Source: Paraburkholderia madseniana (lineage in GTDB: Bacteria > Pseudomonadota > Gammaproteobacteria > Burkholderiales > Burkholderiaceae). From it: a DNA stretch of 64,000 nt. The notes beneath the pieces were generated by a model. It was not told where the DNA came from. It did no database searches and worked only from the letters and a program-made list of their open reading frames with translations. The stretch is from contig NZ_VOSW01000041.1 of assembly GCF_009690905.1 (NCBI RefSeq), positions 21,021-85,020 of the forward strand, in the 5' to 3' direction. Below are positions 26,264 through 34,700 of this stretch, in pieces (the stretch's first letter is position 1; each line of letters begins with the position of its first letter). Made by a program: the position numbers and the translations under genes.

Positions 26264-26369
26264 ATGGATTGGATTCGCTTTGAACTGCTTTGACCCGATG
26301 GCGCGGCGTGTGCTTTGCTCGATGAAGCAAGGCAGCACGTTCGCATGACAGCACGACGATGAGGACAGC

Positions 26370-27452
26370 ATGGCAGCAGTGCAACTGAGCGGCATCTTCA
26401 AACGCTATGGCGACACGCAAGTGGTGCACGGCATCGATCTTCATATCGACGACGGCGAGTTCGTCGTGCTGGTCGGCCCGTCGGGTTGCGGCAAGAGCAC
26501 GCTGATGCGCATGGTGGCGGGGCTCGAAGAAATCAGCGGCGGCGATCTGATGATTGGCGGCACGCGCGCGAATACGCTTGCACCGCAGCAGCGCAATATT
26601 TCGATGGTGTTCCAGAGCTACGCGCTCTATCCGCATCTGTCGGTCTACGAAAACATCGCGTTCGGGCCGCGGATTCGCAAGGAATCGTCGGCGAGTTTCA
26701 AGCCGCGGATTGAAGCTGCGGCGAAGATGTTGAACCTCGGCAGTTATCTGGATCGCTTGCCGCGTGCGTTGTCGGGTGGTCAACGTCAGCGGGTGGCGAT
26801 GGGCCGCGCAGTGGTGCGCGAGCCGTCGCTGTTTCTGTTCGACGAACCGCTGTCCAATCTCGACGCCAAATTGCGCGTGCAGATGCGCACGGAAATCAAG
26901 GCGCTGCATCAGCGTCTGAAGAATACGGTGATCTACGTCACGCACGATCAGATCGAAGCGATGACAATGGCCGACCGCATCGTCGTGATGAACGCAGGGC
27001 GGATTGAGCAGGTTGGCCGTCCGCTCGATCTGTACGACCGTCCAGCGAATCTGTTTGTCGCGAGTTTCCTCGGTTCGCCGTCGATGAATTTCGCCGAAGG
27101 CGTGTTGGTCAATCGCACTGATGGGCAGGGTTTCGCGCTAAAACTCACAGACGGTGGCGAGATCGTGCTGGAAGGCACGCCGGCCTCGGCGGTGGTCGGC
27201 GCAAAAATCACACTTGGTGTGCGTCCCGAACACATTGAAACGATGGCTGATAAGCCGGACACCACGATGGAAGTCGAAGTGGTCGAGCCGACTGGCGCCG
27301 AGACCCATTTGTACGGGAAAATAGGCGGCAACACGTGGTGCGTGACGACTCGCCAGCGCTCGAAAGTCGAGCCCGGTCAGCGCGTCACGCTGCGTCTGCC
27401 GGCCGAGCATATTCATCTGTTCGATACGGAGAGTGGACGCAGACTGGTCTGA
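26370..27452 (+). CDS. Sugar ABC transporter ATPase (MalK/UgpC type)
   Basis: 360-residue ATPase of the CUT1 importer. Walker A GPSGCGKSTLMRMVAGLEE, Q-loop SMVFQSYALYPHLSVYENIA, signature ALSGGQRQRVAMGRAVVREP, Walker B LFLFDEPLSNLDAKLRVQMR and H-loop VIYVTHDQIEAMTMADRIVV. The C-terminal ~120 residues are the TOBE regulatory domain (ITLGVRPEHIE ... TETHLYGKIGG-like). It energises the two permeases encoded on the other strand. Confidence 0.96.
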   Translation: MAAVQLSGIFKRYGDTQVVHGIDLHIDDGEFVVLVGPSGCGKSTLMRMVAGLEEISGGDLMIGGTRANTLAPQQRNISMVFQSYALYPHLSVYENIAFGPRIRKESSASFKPRIEAAAKMLNLGSYLDRLPRALSGGQRQRVAMGRAVVREPSLFLFDEPLSNLDAKLRVQMRTEIKALHQRLKNTVIYVTHDQIEAMTMADRIVVMNAGRIEQVGRPLDLYDRPANLFVASFLGSPSMNFAEGVLVNRTDGQGFALKLTDGGEIVLEGTPASAVVGAKITLGVRPEHIETMADKPDTTMEVEVVEPTGAETHLYGKIGGNTWCVTTRQRSKVEPGQRVTLRLPAEHIHLFDTESGRRLV

Positions 27453-27536
27453 ACCGCGTGTTGCCGCTTGAGGCTGATTCAAGCTGATTGAAGCTGCGAC
27501 GCGACGCGGATTCATTTAACCCTTAAGGAACACCGG

Positions 27537-28400
27537 GTGTCCGCACCGAACTTGATTCCCCACATCCGCGGCGCGCTGGCCAATCTGCGGCCCGCCGAGC
27601 GCAAGGTTGCCGAGATGGTGCTGAGCGACGTCGACTTTGCGATGCGCGCGAGCATCACCGAGCTCGCCCAGCGTGCGGACGTGTCCGAGCCTTCCGTCAC
27701 GCGCTTTTGCCGCGCGATCGGCGCGCATGGTCTGCGCGACTTCAAGATGCAATTGGCGCAGAGCGTGGCGGGCGGGGTGCCGTATGCGTCGACGGCGGTT
27801 GCGCGTGACGATGACGTGCAGACGTTGATGGACAAGGTGGGTGAAGCTGCTGTCGACGGGATTACGCATGCGTGTAGTGCGTTGGATCCGGCGGTGGTTG
27901 AGAGTGCGATTGCGGCGTTGTCGAGCGCGGGAAGGGTTTTCTTCTTTGGTGTTGGGTCGGGTTCGGGGCTGGTTGCGCAAGATGCGGCTTTGAGGTTTTT
28001 GCGGCTTGATATTGCGGCTACTGCGTTTACCGATGGTCATTTGCAGCGGCTTTATGCGGGGCTCATGGAACCCGGTGATGTGGCGTTTGCGATTTCGCAT
28101 TCGGGGCGCAGCGTCGAAGTGAATGAAAGCATTCAGATCGCCAAGGAGCGTGGCGCCACTACCATTGCGCTGACTAATGTGGGTTCACGGTTAGCGTGGT
28201 TGGTCGATATTCCGCTGCTGCTGCGCGTGCCGAGTCCGATCGATCCGAATACGCCAGGCGTGTCCCGGCTCGTGCATCTGTGCATCATGGATGCGTTGGC
28301 GATCGGCGTCGCGTTGAAGGCGAGGCCCAAGACGCTTGAAAAGATGCGGCATGCGAAGGCGCGGTTGTCGTCGCATGAGCCGGAAGCGGCGGGGGATTGA
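27537..28400 (+). CDS. RpiR-family regulator (HTH + SIS domain)
   Basis: 287 residues from GTG 27537 with TTAAGGAA about nine bases upstream. N-terminal HTH_6 (RPAERKVAEMVLSDVDFAMR then ASITELAQRADVSEPSVTRF CRAIG) and a C-terminal SIS sugar-phosphate domain (GRVFFFGVGSGSGLVAQDAA; AFAISHSGRSVEVNESIQIA). It presumably responds to the phosphorylated or oxidised product of the imported sugar and controls the divergent promoter. Codon use shifts abruptly to T/G-ending codons at about 27830-28110. Confidence 0.93.
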   Translation: MSAPNLIPHIRGALANLRPAERKVAEMVLSDVDFAMRASITELAQRADVSEPSVTRFCRAIGAHGLRDFKMQLAQSVAGGVPYASTAVARDDDVQTLMDKVGEAAVDGITHACSALDPAVVESAIAALSSAGRVFFFGVGSGSGLVAQDAALRFLRLDIAATAFTDGHLQRLYAGLMEPGDVAFAISHSGRSVEVNESIQIAKERGATTIALTNVGSRLAWLVDIPLLLRVPSPIDPNTPGVSRLVHLCIMDALAIGVALKARPKTLEKMRHAKARLSSHEPEAAGD

Positions 28401-28449
28401 GCGGGAAGGGTGGTCCGCTTCACGAACCCTGCGACGAACGCGTGAACAG

Positions 28450-29487
28450 TCACGCTGCTTGAGGACGCCAGGCGATCATGCCCGCCGTCCGCGCACGAAC
28501 CTCCGGCGAGGCTAAACAGGTGGCAACGGCTTCGTATCCCGGCGTGCCTGGGTAGGGGGCGACGAGAGTGGGTGGACTGTGATTGGCTGGGCACAGGATG
28601 ATCGATTCATTTGGACCGATTGCTGCCAGATCCAGGATCGCTGAAGAGCGCGTCATCAGAAACAACGGACGTCCACTCACTTTGGCGCGTTGGCGAAGAT
28701 GGATGATTAATGCTTCCTGCGTCGCCTGATCTAACCCTTGCTCCACCATGTCGACGACGAGGGCAGCCGGACCTTCGGATTCCAGTTCGACGAGTAGAGC
28801 GATTAACGCTTCCGATTCTCCTGCGCCTTCTCCGATAAGCCACGCCAGAGTCTGATCCACTCGCGATTTGAGCGCTGCATCCGCTTCAAGGCGGGCTACG
28901 GTCGCGGCATTTCCATCGTTTAGCCGCTCGAGGCTCAGGAAAGCGGCATTCGGTATGTTCTCAGCCAGGCATTTCGCCAGCCGCGTCTTGCCGCTTCCCA
29001 ACGGACCGATGATGTAGTTCAGCGGTCGGATGTCGCGAAGTTCGAACCGTTCGCCACCCCACGGCCACGGGAGATCAAAGGCAGTGGCGAATTCTGAGGA
29101 AGGGGAGAGCAGGCGTGCCAGCTCTCCATCGGCAGGTGCCTGACCTCGTGCAAGATCGGATCGGAGCCCCCTGACCTTGGCTATCGCGCCCACGAGCTGG
29201 CGAATTTCCGCTTCAAGCCTCGCCTCGTGGGCAGCCAACGCGGGTTCCAGACTCTGAGGGTCACCTTCCAACACTTGTGCCACTTGGGCGAGGCTGAGGC
29301 CGAGCGCGCGCAGGGCCACGATCTCCGCCGCACGATTCATCTCCTCGGGACCGTAGGTACGATATCCGGCGACCGTGCGTGCCGGCGTCACCAAGCCTCG
29401 CTGTTCGTAGAGTCGTAGGGCCTTGGTCGAGACGCCGAGCTGTCCCGCCGCTTCGGAAGCACTTAAAAATGGAGTGGAACAACGCAT
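28450..29487 (-). CDS. MerR-type regulator fused to a P-loop ATPase-like domain
   Basis: 345 residues. Residues ~6-75 are a MerR DNA-binding domain (SASEAAGQLGVSTKALRLYE then QRGLVTPARTVAGYRTY; ALGLSLAQVAQVLEG). Residues ~150-300 are a nucleotide-binding domain with Walker A GPLGSGKTRLAKCLAENIP (G161-T168) and a hydrophobic strand with Asp, GPAALVVDMVEQGLDQAT, that fits Walker B, followed by RPLFLMTRSSAILD. The usual MerR effector tail is replaced. Function unknown; ATP-dependent regulation is an inference. It stands alone after the VgrG module, in the same orientation. Confidence 0.85.
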   Translation of the reverse strand: MRCSTPFLSASEAAGQLGVSTKALRLYEQRGLVTPARTVAGYRTYGPEEMNRAAEIVALRALGLSLAQVAQVLEGDPQSLEPALAAHEARLEAEIRQLVGAIAKVRGLRSDLARGQAPADGELARLLSPSSEFATAFDLPWPWGGERFELRDIRPLNYIIGPLGSGKTRLAKCLAENIPNAAFLSLERLNDGNAATVARLEADAALKSRVDQTLAWLIGEGAGESEALIALLVELESEGPAALVVDMVEQGLDQATQEALIIHLRQRAKVSGRPLFLMTRSSAILDLAAIGPNESIILCPANHSPPTLVAPYPGTPGYEAVATCLASPEVRARTAGMIAWRPQAA

Positions 29488-29624
29488 GAGTCACCTCTTC
29501 GTTTGCTGATCACTCACATCATGGAGCTGGCCCTTGGGGCCGAGTCAACAGGCTTCCTGCAGTGCTGGAAGGTCAATGATCGTCAGGAATCGAGAAGTTG
29601 CAGTGGAACTCAGCGATCAGCGGC

Positions 29625-30560
29625 TTAAGGGCCCAACCAAATCCACTTCCCGTTGACCCATTGCTCGCGCACGCCCGGTTCCCACGTATGCAGACTCACC
29701 TCGTCAAATCTGGCGCCCGCTCGTATGAATGACTTGTCCGTCGCGCCGTTCTCCGACCAGCCCTCCCATAGCCCTGTCTCCGGGCAGAGCATGCCGGTGC
29801 AGAGATTCATCATGCCGTATTTCTGGCGCTTCGCAAGGCGGCGTTGTTCAAGCTCTTGCAGTGTGAGATAGCTTCTACGGACTTCGATTCTGCGAAGGTC
29901 GACCGGGCTTTGCAAACTGGCAAACTCAGGCCCGTCGTGTTCGAACTTCGCCTCATAGTCGACGTTGACATATACGTCATATGGAGAATCGACGGGCATA
30001 GGTAAGCGATAAGCGAATGTAACGCCATCGGGACTGGACGTCGGGTCAATTACCCAAGGATTGAAGTATCTGAGTGATTCCGTTCGCGTCCCGTCAATGC
30101 TCTCTCCTTCGACGAGCCGGTGCAGTCCAAGTCGCGTCTCGTAGTCTTCTTTGCGGATTCGCGTGCTTACCCCGTCATTGAATTCAAGCTGAAAGGAGAG
30201 TGCTGATGCCTCTTTATCTGATGGGTAGTCTTCTGCAAGGGTGAATTTTAACGTAGCTATGTCCGAGTAATATGCAAAGCCGGACTCCTTCTTGAAGTCA
30301 AATCGCCACGTCCGTTTCGGTGAGCCCAATTGTTGTTTAATCTCATCGAAGCTTGTCTTTCCTGCTATCCAGCGTATTCCTAACTCTACAGCCTGCAACG
30401 CTCTGGCCTGCTGCTCCGGGGTTGCCTGTTTCACCATCTGACTTGTCTGCATTCTAGTGATCTCCGCCGCTGGCAGTACCGGTTGGGCGACTGTAGCGAT
30501 CGGCGCGCTCGTAAATGCGGCTGCACTTATCAGCAGGTAGCGTAGGCATGCGCAACCCAT
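29625..30560 (-). CDS. Putative periplasmic immunity protein 2 of the VgrG module
   Basis: 311 residues from ATG 30560 (chosen because it gives the signal peptide MGCACLRYLLISAAAFTSAP ... VAQ). The central part (FAYYSDIATLKFTLAEDYPS; GVTFAYRLPMPVDSPYDVYV) is beta-rich. The last ~66 residues are nearly identical to immunity-like protein 1: GMMNLCTGMLCPETGLWEGW, FIRAGARFDEV and WEPGVREQWVNG. The 5' end overlaps the toxin-tail ORF by 107 bases, as immunity 1 overlaps the VgrG gene. Secretion fits neutralising a toxin delivered to the periplasm. No database family recognised; the immunity role is inferred from position. Confidence 0.68.
   Translation of the reverse strand: MGCACLRYLLISAAAFTSAPIATVAQPVLPAAEITRMQTSQMVKQATPEQQARALQAVELGIRWIAGKTSFDEIKQQLGSPKRTWRFDFKKESGFAYYSDIATLKFTLAEDYPSDKEASALSFQLEFNDGVSTRIRKEDYETRLGLHRLVEGESIDGTRTESLRYFNPWVIDPTSSPDGVTFAYRLPMPVDSPYDVYVNVDYEAKFEHDGPEFASLQSPVDLRRIEVRRSYLTLQELEQRRLAKRQKYGMMNLCTGMLCPETGLWEGWSENGATDKSFIRAGARFDEVSLHTWEPGVREQWVNGKWIWLGP
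29652..29832 (-). repeat. Immunity-gene 3' duplication, copy 2
   Basis: 181 bases matching 30791-30971 with nine differences (about 95 percent), covering the common C-terminal coding part of the two immunity-like genes. Similarity falls off sharply on the upstream (N-terminal coding) side, so the 3' ends have been kept alike by duplication or gene conversion. Confidence 0.85.
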
Positions 30561-30759
30561 TGATCTGATTCCAATAAGCGCTTGCGAGTTCGCGGCAAGA
30601 AAAGGCGTCGTTTTCCCACGGGCGACTAGCATAGGCCGCGTACGTTTTGAACGGCTCGGTGGCCATTGCAGCGGCACGGACCTTTGCAGTTTCCTGCTCA
30701 AAAGTCGCCGCATCAGGCGCGTGCCGGTCCCATTCACGGGTTGTCTGATGAAAGGTCAT
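30454..30759 (-). CDS. Displaced toxin-tail ORF related to the VgrG C-terminus
   Basis: 101 residues from ATG 30759. Its ENDAFSCRELASAYW lines up with EEDAYACAEVVQAYW near the end of the VgrG protein, with similar spacing to the stop, and both precede and overlap an immunity-like gene. It lacks the HESRH segment and any VgrG part, so it cannot be a complete enzyme. I read it as an orphan C-terminal tip from an earlier or incoming effector, the arrangement known from polymorphic toxins. It overlaps immunity 1 by 26 bases. It may be an inactive remnant. Confidence 0.6.
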   Translation of the reverse strand: MTFHQTTREWDRHAPDAATFEQETAKVRAAAMATEPFKTYAAYASRPWENDAFSCRELASAYWNQINGLRMPTLPADKCSRIYERADRYSRPTGTASGGDH

Positions 30760-31732
30760 GGTTGTAGTCGCGCAACCAAAACCACTGACCGTTGACCCAT
30801 TGCTCGCGCACGCCCGGTTCCCACGCATGCAGACGCACCTCGTCAAATCTGGCGCCCGCTCGTATGAATAACTTGTCCGTCGCGCCGTTTTCCGACCAGC
30901 CTTCCCATAGCCCCGTCTCCGGGCAGAGCATGCCGGTGCAGAGGTTCATCATTCCGTACTTCTGGCGCTTCTCAGCTTGCTGATCGAGACGACGCTGCTC
31001 GCGTTTCTCCTGAGTCAGTGCAGGATATGCCCGGCTTAAGATGACATCCATCAGGACTGGCGTTGTTGATCCTCCGTCCTCCATTGGGTTTGCACCGGGA
31101 TCGCCGAAAGTCAGTTCCACGTCTACCGGGAATCGGCTCGTTGGCCGGTCCAGCGCGCGATAGCGATAGTGGTGCAGATAGATCTGCGGCGGCGTTGTTC
31201 CCATATCGTTGCCGGGCCGCCGGTTACCATTTCCATCGATCCAGTATCCGATACCGAGATGAAGCATGTCTTCCAGACTTGATCGGTTGATTCCCTCCAT
31301 GAGTGGACTGAACCGGATTGTGATGATTGTGGGAACTGGCTTGACCATCATGCGGTTGGCCGTGTAGTCGGCCGGATCGCCTTCCGTCATCAATACGATT
31401 TGCGTACGAGGAAGAACTGAATTCTCGAAGGAATATTCCTTACCCACGGAACCCTTGATAGGCTCTGTGGCAAAGTTACCGCCAAAGGCAAGATGGGCGG
31501 GATCGAACGGCTGGTCGTCCCGCAGGATTGCCATCGCTGTCGTTAGCATCCTGAGCGCCATTGCGCGCTGCTCGTCGGTAATCGCCGGTCTCATGTCAGC
31601 TCCTTGCACCGATTGTCCGGAGGGCTGCTTCATAATCGGCTGTGCATGTACCGGGATTGCGCACCAGAGGATCATCAGGGTTCTGCCAGTATGCTTGAAC
31701 CACTTCCGCGCAAGCGTAGGCATCTTCTTCAT
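30734..31732 (-). CDS. Putative periplasmic immunity protein 1 of the VgrG module
   Basis: 332 residues from ATG 31732, which has ACAGGAG upstream and yields a signal peptide (RKWFKHTGRTLMILWCAIPV HAQ, split). The N-terminal region after cleavage (AITDEQRAMALRMLTTAMAI) parallels immunity 2 (ATPEQQARALQAVELGIRWI). The C-terminal ~66 residues are almost the same as in immunity 2, whereas the middle is divergent. The first 137 bases lie inside the 3' end of the vgrG gene, so toxin and antidote are tightly linked. The role is inferred from location and export signal; a T6SS adaptor is less likely because adaptors are not exported. Confidence 0.7.
   Translation of the reverse strand: MKKMPTLARKWFKHTGRTLMILWCAIPVHAQPIMKQPSGQSVQGADMRPAITDEQRAMALRMLTTAMAILRDDQPFDPAHLAFGGNFATEPIKGSVGKEYSFENSVLPRTQIVLMTEGDPADYTANRMMVKPVPTIITIRFSPLMEGINRSSLEDMLHLGIGYWIDGNGNRRPGNDMGTTPPQIYLHHYRYRALDRPTSRFPVDVELTFGDPGANPMEDGGSTTPVLMDVILSRAYPALTQEKREQRRLDQQAEKRQKYGMMNLCTGMLCPETGLWEGWSENGATDKLFIRAGARFDEVRLHAWEPGVREQWVNGQWFWLRDYNHDLSSDNP
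30791..30971 (-). repeat. Immunity-gene 3' duplication, copy 1
   Basis: Partner of 29652-29832 in direct orientation, 1139 bases away. Recombination between them would delete the toxin-tail ORF together with most of one immunity gene. Confidence 0.85.
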
Positions 31733-34700
31733 GGAGCTGGCTCCTGTAACCGGTTTCAAATCTCGCCATTTTCTGTGCGATTTCCGGAGTGACCTTCAGC
31801 AGGTCGCACGCCTTCTTCTCGGCAAGCGGGACTTCCCGCTTCAGATATTCGCCGCCGGCTGTGTCCTGCATATGGGTAATCAACCAGTAGTAATGAAATA
31901 CGAGCATCCTGTGCAGCCCCATATGTACGCGTGCATCTTCAGGCAGTGGGGTACTGCCCGCTGCCTGGAAGGCAAACGGCGACATGTGCGATGCATATAC
32001 GTTCTGAATATTCGGTAGATCCCGGTAGTCATCGGGAAAGTGCTGGAGCAACGAAAACATCCAGAAATACTGCTGACAATGCCGGGACTCGTGATACAGC
32101 GTATCGGCAAACGCCCCGAGCCGGTCATCCAGCTCCTTCCGTTTGTCTGTAAGTGCGATGATTTGAGCGATCTCGCTTTCGTTGACCCCGATACTCCAAT
32201 CTGGACCGAGAAACGAAGCACTGACATCCAGTCGCATGTTGTATTTTTTCGCTCGGATCGCATCGACAATCACAACAGTCGGCATGGCACTACCACTTTC
32301 CTTGCCAATGGCATTCCCTCGCGGCAATCCGAACGGGCCAGAGCCGAGCGCATCATGCAGTTGCTGTTGAACCGTATCCTGAATCGCCTTTACTGATCTG
32401 AAAGACAGCGGAAATCGGATGCCGGACCAGTCAATTCCTTTCAAGGTAGACTTTATTGCCGCCGTATAGATCTTCGTTACAGAGTATTCAACACGTCGAC
32501 GCATTGGGATACCCGCGGGCGTATCGGTTTCGCTTGCACCATTGACAAAGTGATGCGATCGCAACCCAAAGTTCATTGGATCGCACGATGCAAATGCGGG
32601 TGGCTTGTCTTCCGTCGTGGGTCCCAGTTCCGGAGTGGATGTAGCCTTCCCCGCAACCTTCGTGCTGCGCTTCTCCGGGTTCGCTACCGTTCCGGCGAAC
32701 GGTCTGTCTGCGTCACGCATGACAACACCCCCGCTGAATGCAATAACCGTGTCCGGTTCGCTGGCGGCGAATATTTCGACTGTTGAAAAAGCGAGCTCGT
32801 TGCTCGTCACAAGGCGAGTTTCGCCAAATGCATTGGTTGTGCCCTGCATCGTTCTACCGTCGTCCAAGACTATGCGGTAGGGTTGGTTCGGCAGGGCGAA
32901 CCCGGTGTCATGTTCGACTAGGATGTAATGTGCAACCAGTTTGCGGGGATTCTCCGGTCGCACCTTCGTCCTTACAGGCCGAACTTGCGGACTGTTGGTC
33001 GCGTGGCTAGCTGCATGAATCAGGAATTGGCTGTCGGTGTAACCACGGATGCCTTGTGCGCCGATTTCCAGTTCCGTGCTGCCGCCGTTTAGCCTGACAC
33101 CTTTTTTCGCTTTCAGGATGATCCAATCGGTTGTGCCTATGATTTCCACCGCTCGCTTTGCGATTATCTCGACCCTGTCGCTCTGAGCCTCGATGCGAAC
33201 CTTGCCTGCTGCTGCAATCAATCGCATACCTAGCTTGTACGTAAAGATCGAACAACCTTCGCGGATCGTCGCAAACAACGATTTCCCGGCCGCAATACCG
33301 ATATGGTCACCTGTAGTCAGCGCGAGGTGTTCGTCGCTCGCAATGTGCGTACTGCCCGCTGAGGTTGTCTGAATGCCAGCGGGACTGGCCAGCGTCAGGT
33401 GCGGCTCCGCAAATTCGGGAGAGGTATTGTCATCCGTTTTGGCACGGCCCCGTATCGCGTCGTTCTGCGCCTCGATCGCCTTCGTGACCTCGCTCTGGTC
33501 CGAGTCTGCCTGTTGTGCTTCGTGCTGTTGCGCAAGGCCTGTCAGGCTCTCGTGCAGATCACGCGCCTGCGTTAGCCGCTGCTCAGTCTCACCCATGTCC
33601 TTTGCGTGCGACTGCGCGTTGGATCGTGCCTCGGTAGTAATGAGCATGCCTCTTGCCGCACGTGCCACGCCGTCGCCGTCCGTGCGTAGTTCGAACCCTT
33701 CGCCACGTGGGTCCTGTCGGCCCTTGTTGCCGGATATCCGCGTGAGATAACCGAGATTGAGTTGGGAGAAAGCGTGATCGCTTGAAAGTTGTGTCTGGAT
33801 TTTCCCTTCGGTGTCGTCCATTACCAGGTAATTCGCCCGGGATCCGTTAATCTCGCGTGAGCGGAAGCCCGACAGTGCCTGGTTATCCGGCAGCTTCCAG
33901 GCTGGCATCCGGAAGCCGTTGCTAACCCGCCCGGTGACGATCGGCATATCCGGGTCGCCTCGCAGATGGTCGACTATGACTTCTTGCCCCACGCGCGGCA
34001 GGTGCGTTGCGCCGAATTCACTGCCCTGCCAAGGCGACGACACGCGCAGCCAGCAGCTTGAGCGTTCATCGCTCCGTCCGACTCGGTCCCAGTGGAACTG
34101 GACTTTCACGCGTCCATACGCATCCGTCCAGATTTCCCGGTCGCTGGGACCCGTCACCACCGCCGTTTCCGGGCCATGGACGCGCGGCTTCGGGATCGTG
34201 CGTAGCGAGCGGAATACTTCGCTGGTCGGCTGGACTACGAAGTGCGTCACGCACCGATAGCGCCGACCGCCATTCACGACACCGTGCGGCTGCGTTTCCT
34301 CGCCGACGTTCTCAATCTCCAGCGTGCTGGACACCACCAGATATTCGCGATTCGCATCGGTCTGCGGGTAGTGCGTCAACCTGAACGTCTGGCCCGTTAC
34401 CAGACCGCGGAGATAGCCCGTACCGCTCGCGCGCAGTCCCTGACAACGCAACGCCTGCACGCGCACCAGCGAAAGGAAGTCCGCTTCCTGTTCCGGCCGG
34501 TTGTGATCGCCAGAAAGACCCGTCGCACCGGCTTGCGGCTGCGCATAGTCACCCCACGAGTAATGTTCCTGATTCGCAAATTCGGTGTCGCGCGGGTCTT
34601 GCCGCTTCGCCTGCAAATTGGCGCGCGGCCAGGTGTAGTCGTAGTCAACACGCGTTATGGTGCCTGTCGTCAGCGCGCTACTCACCACCAGCGCGTGAAT

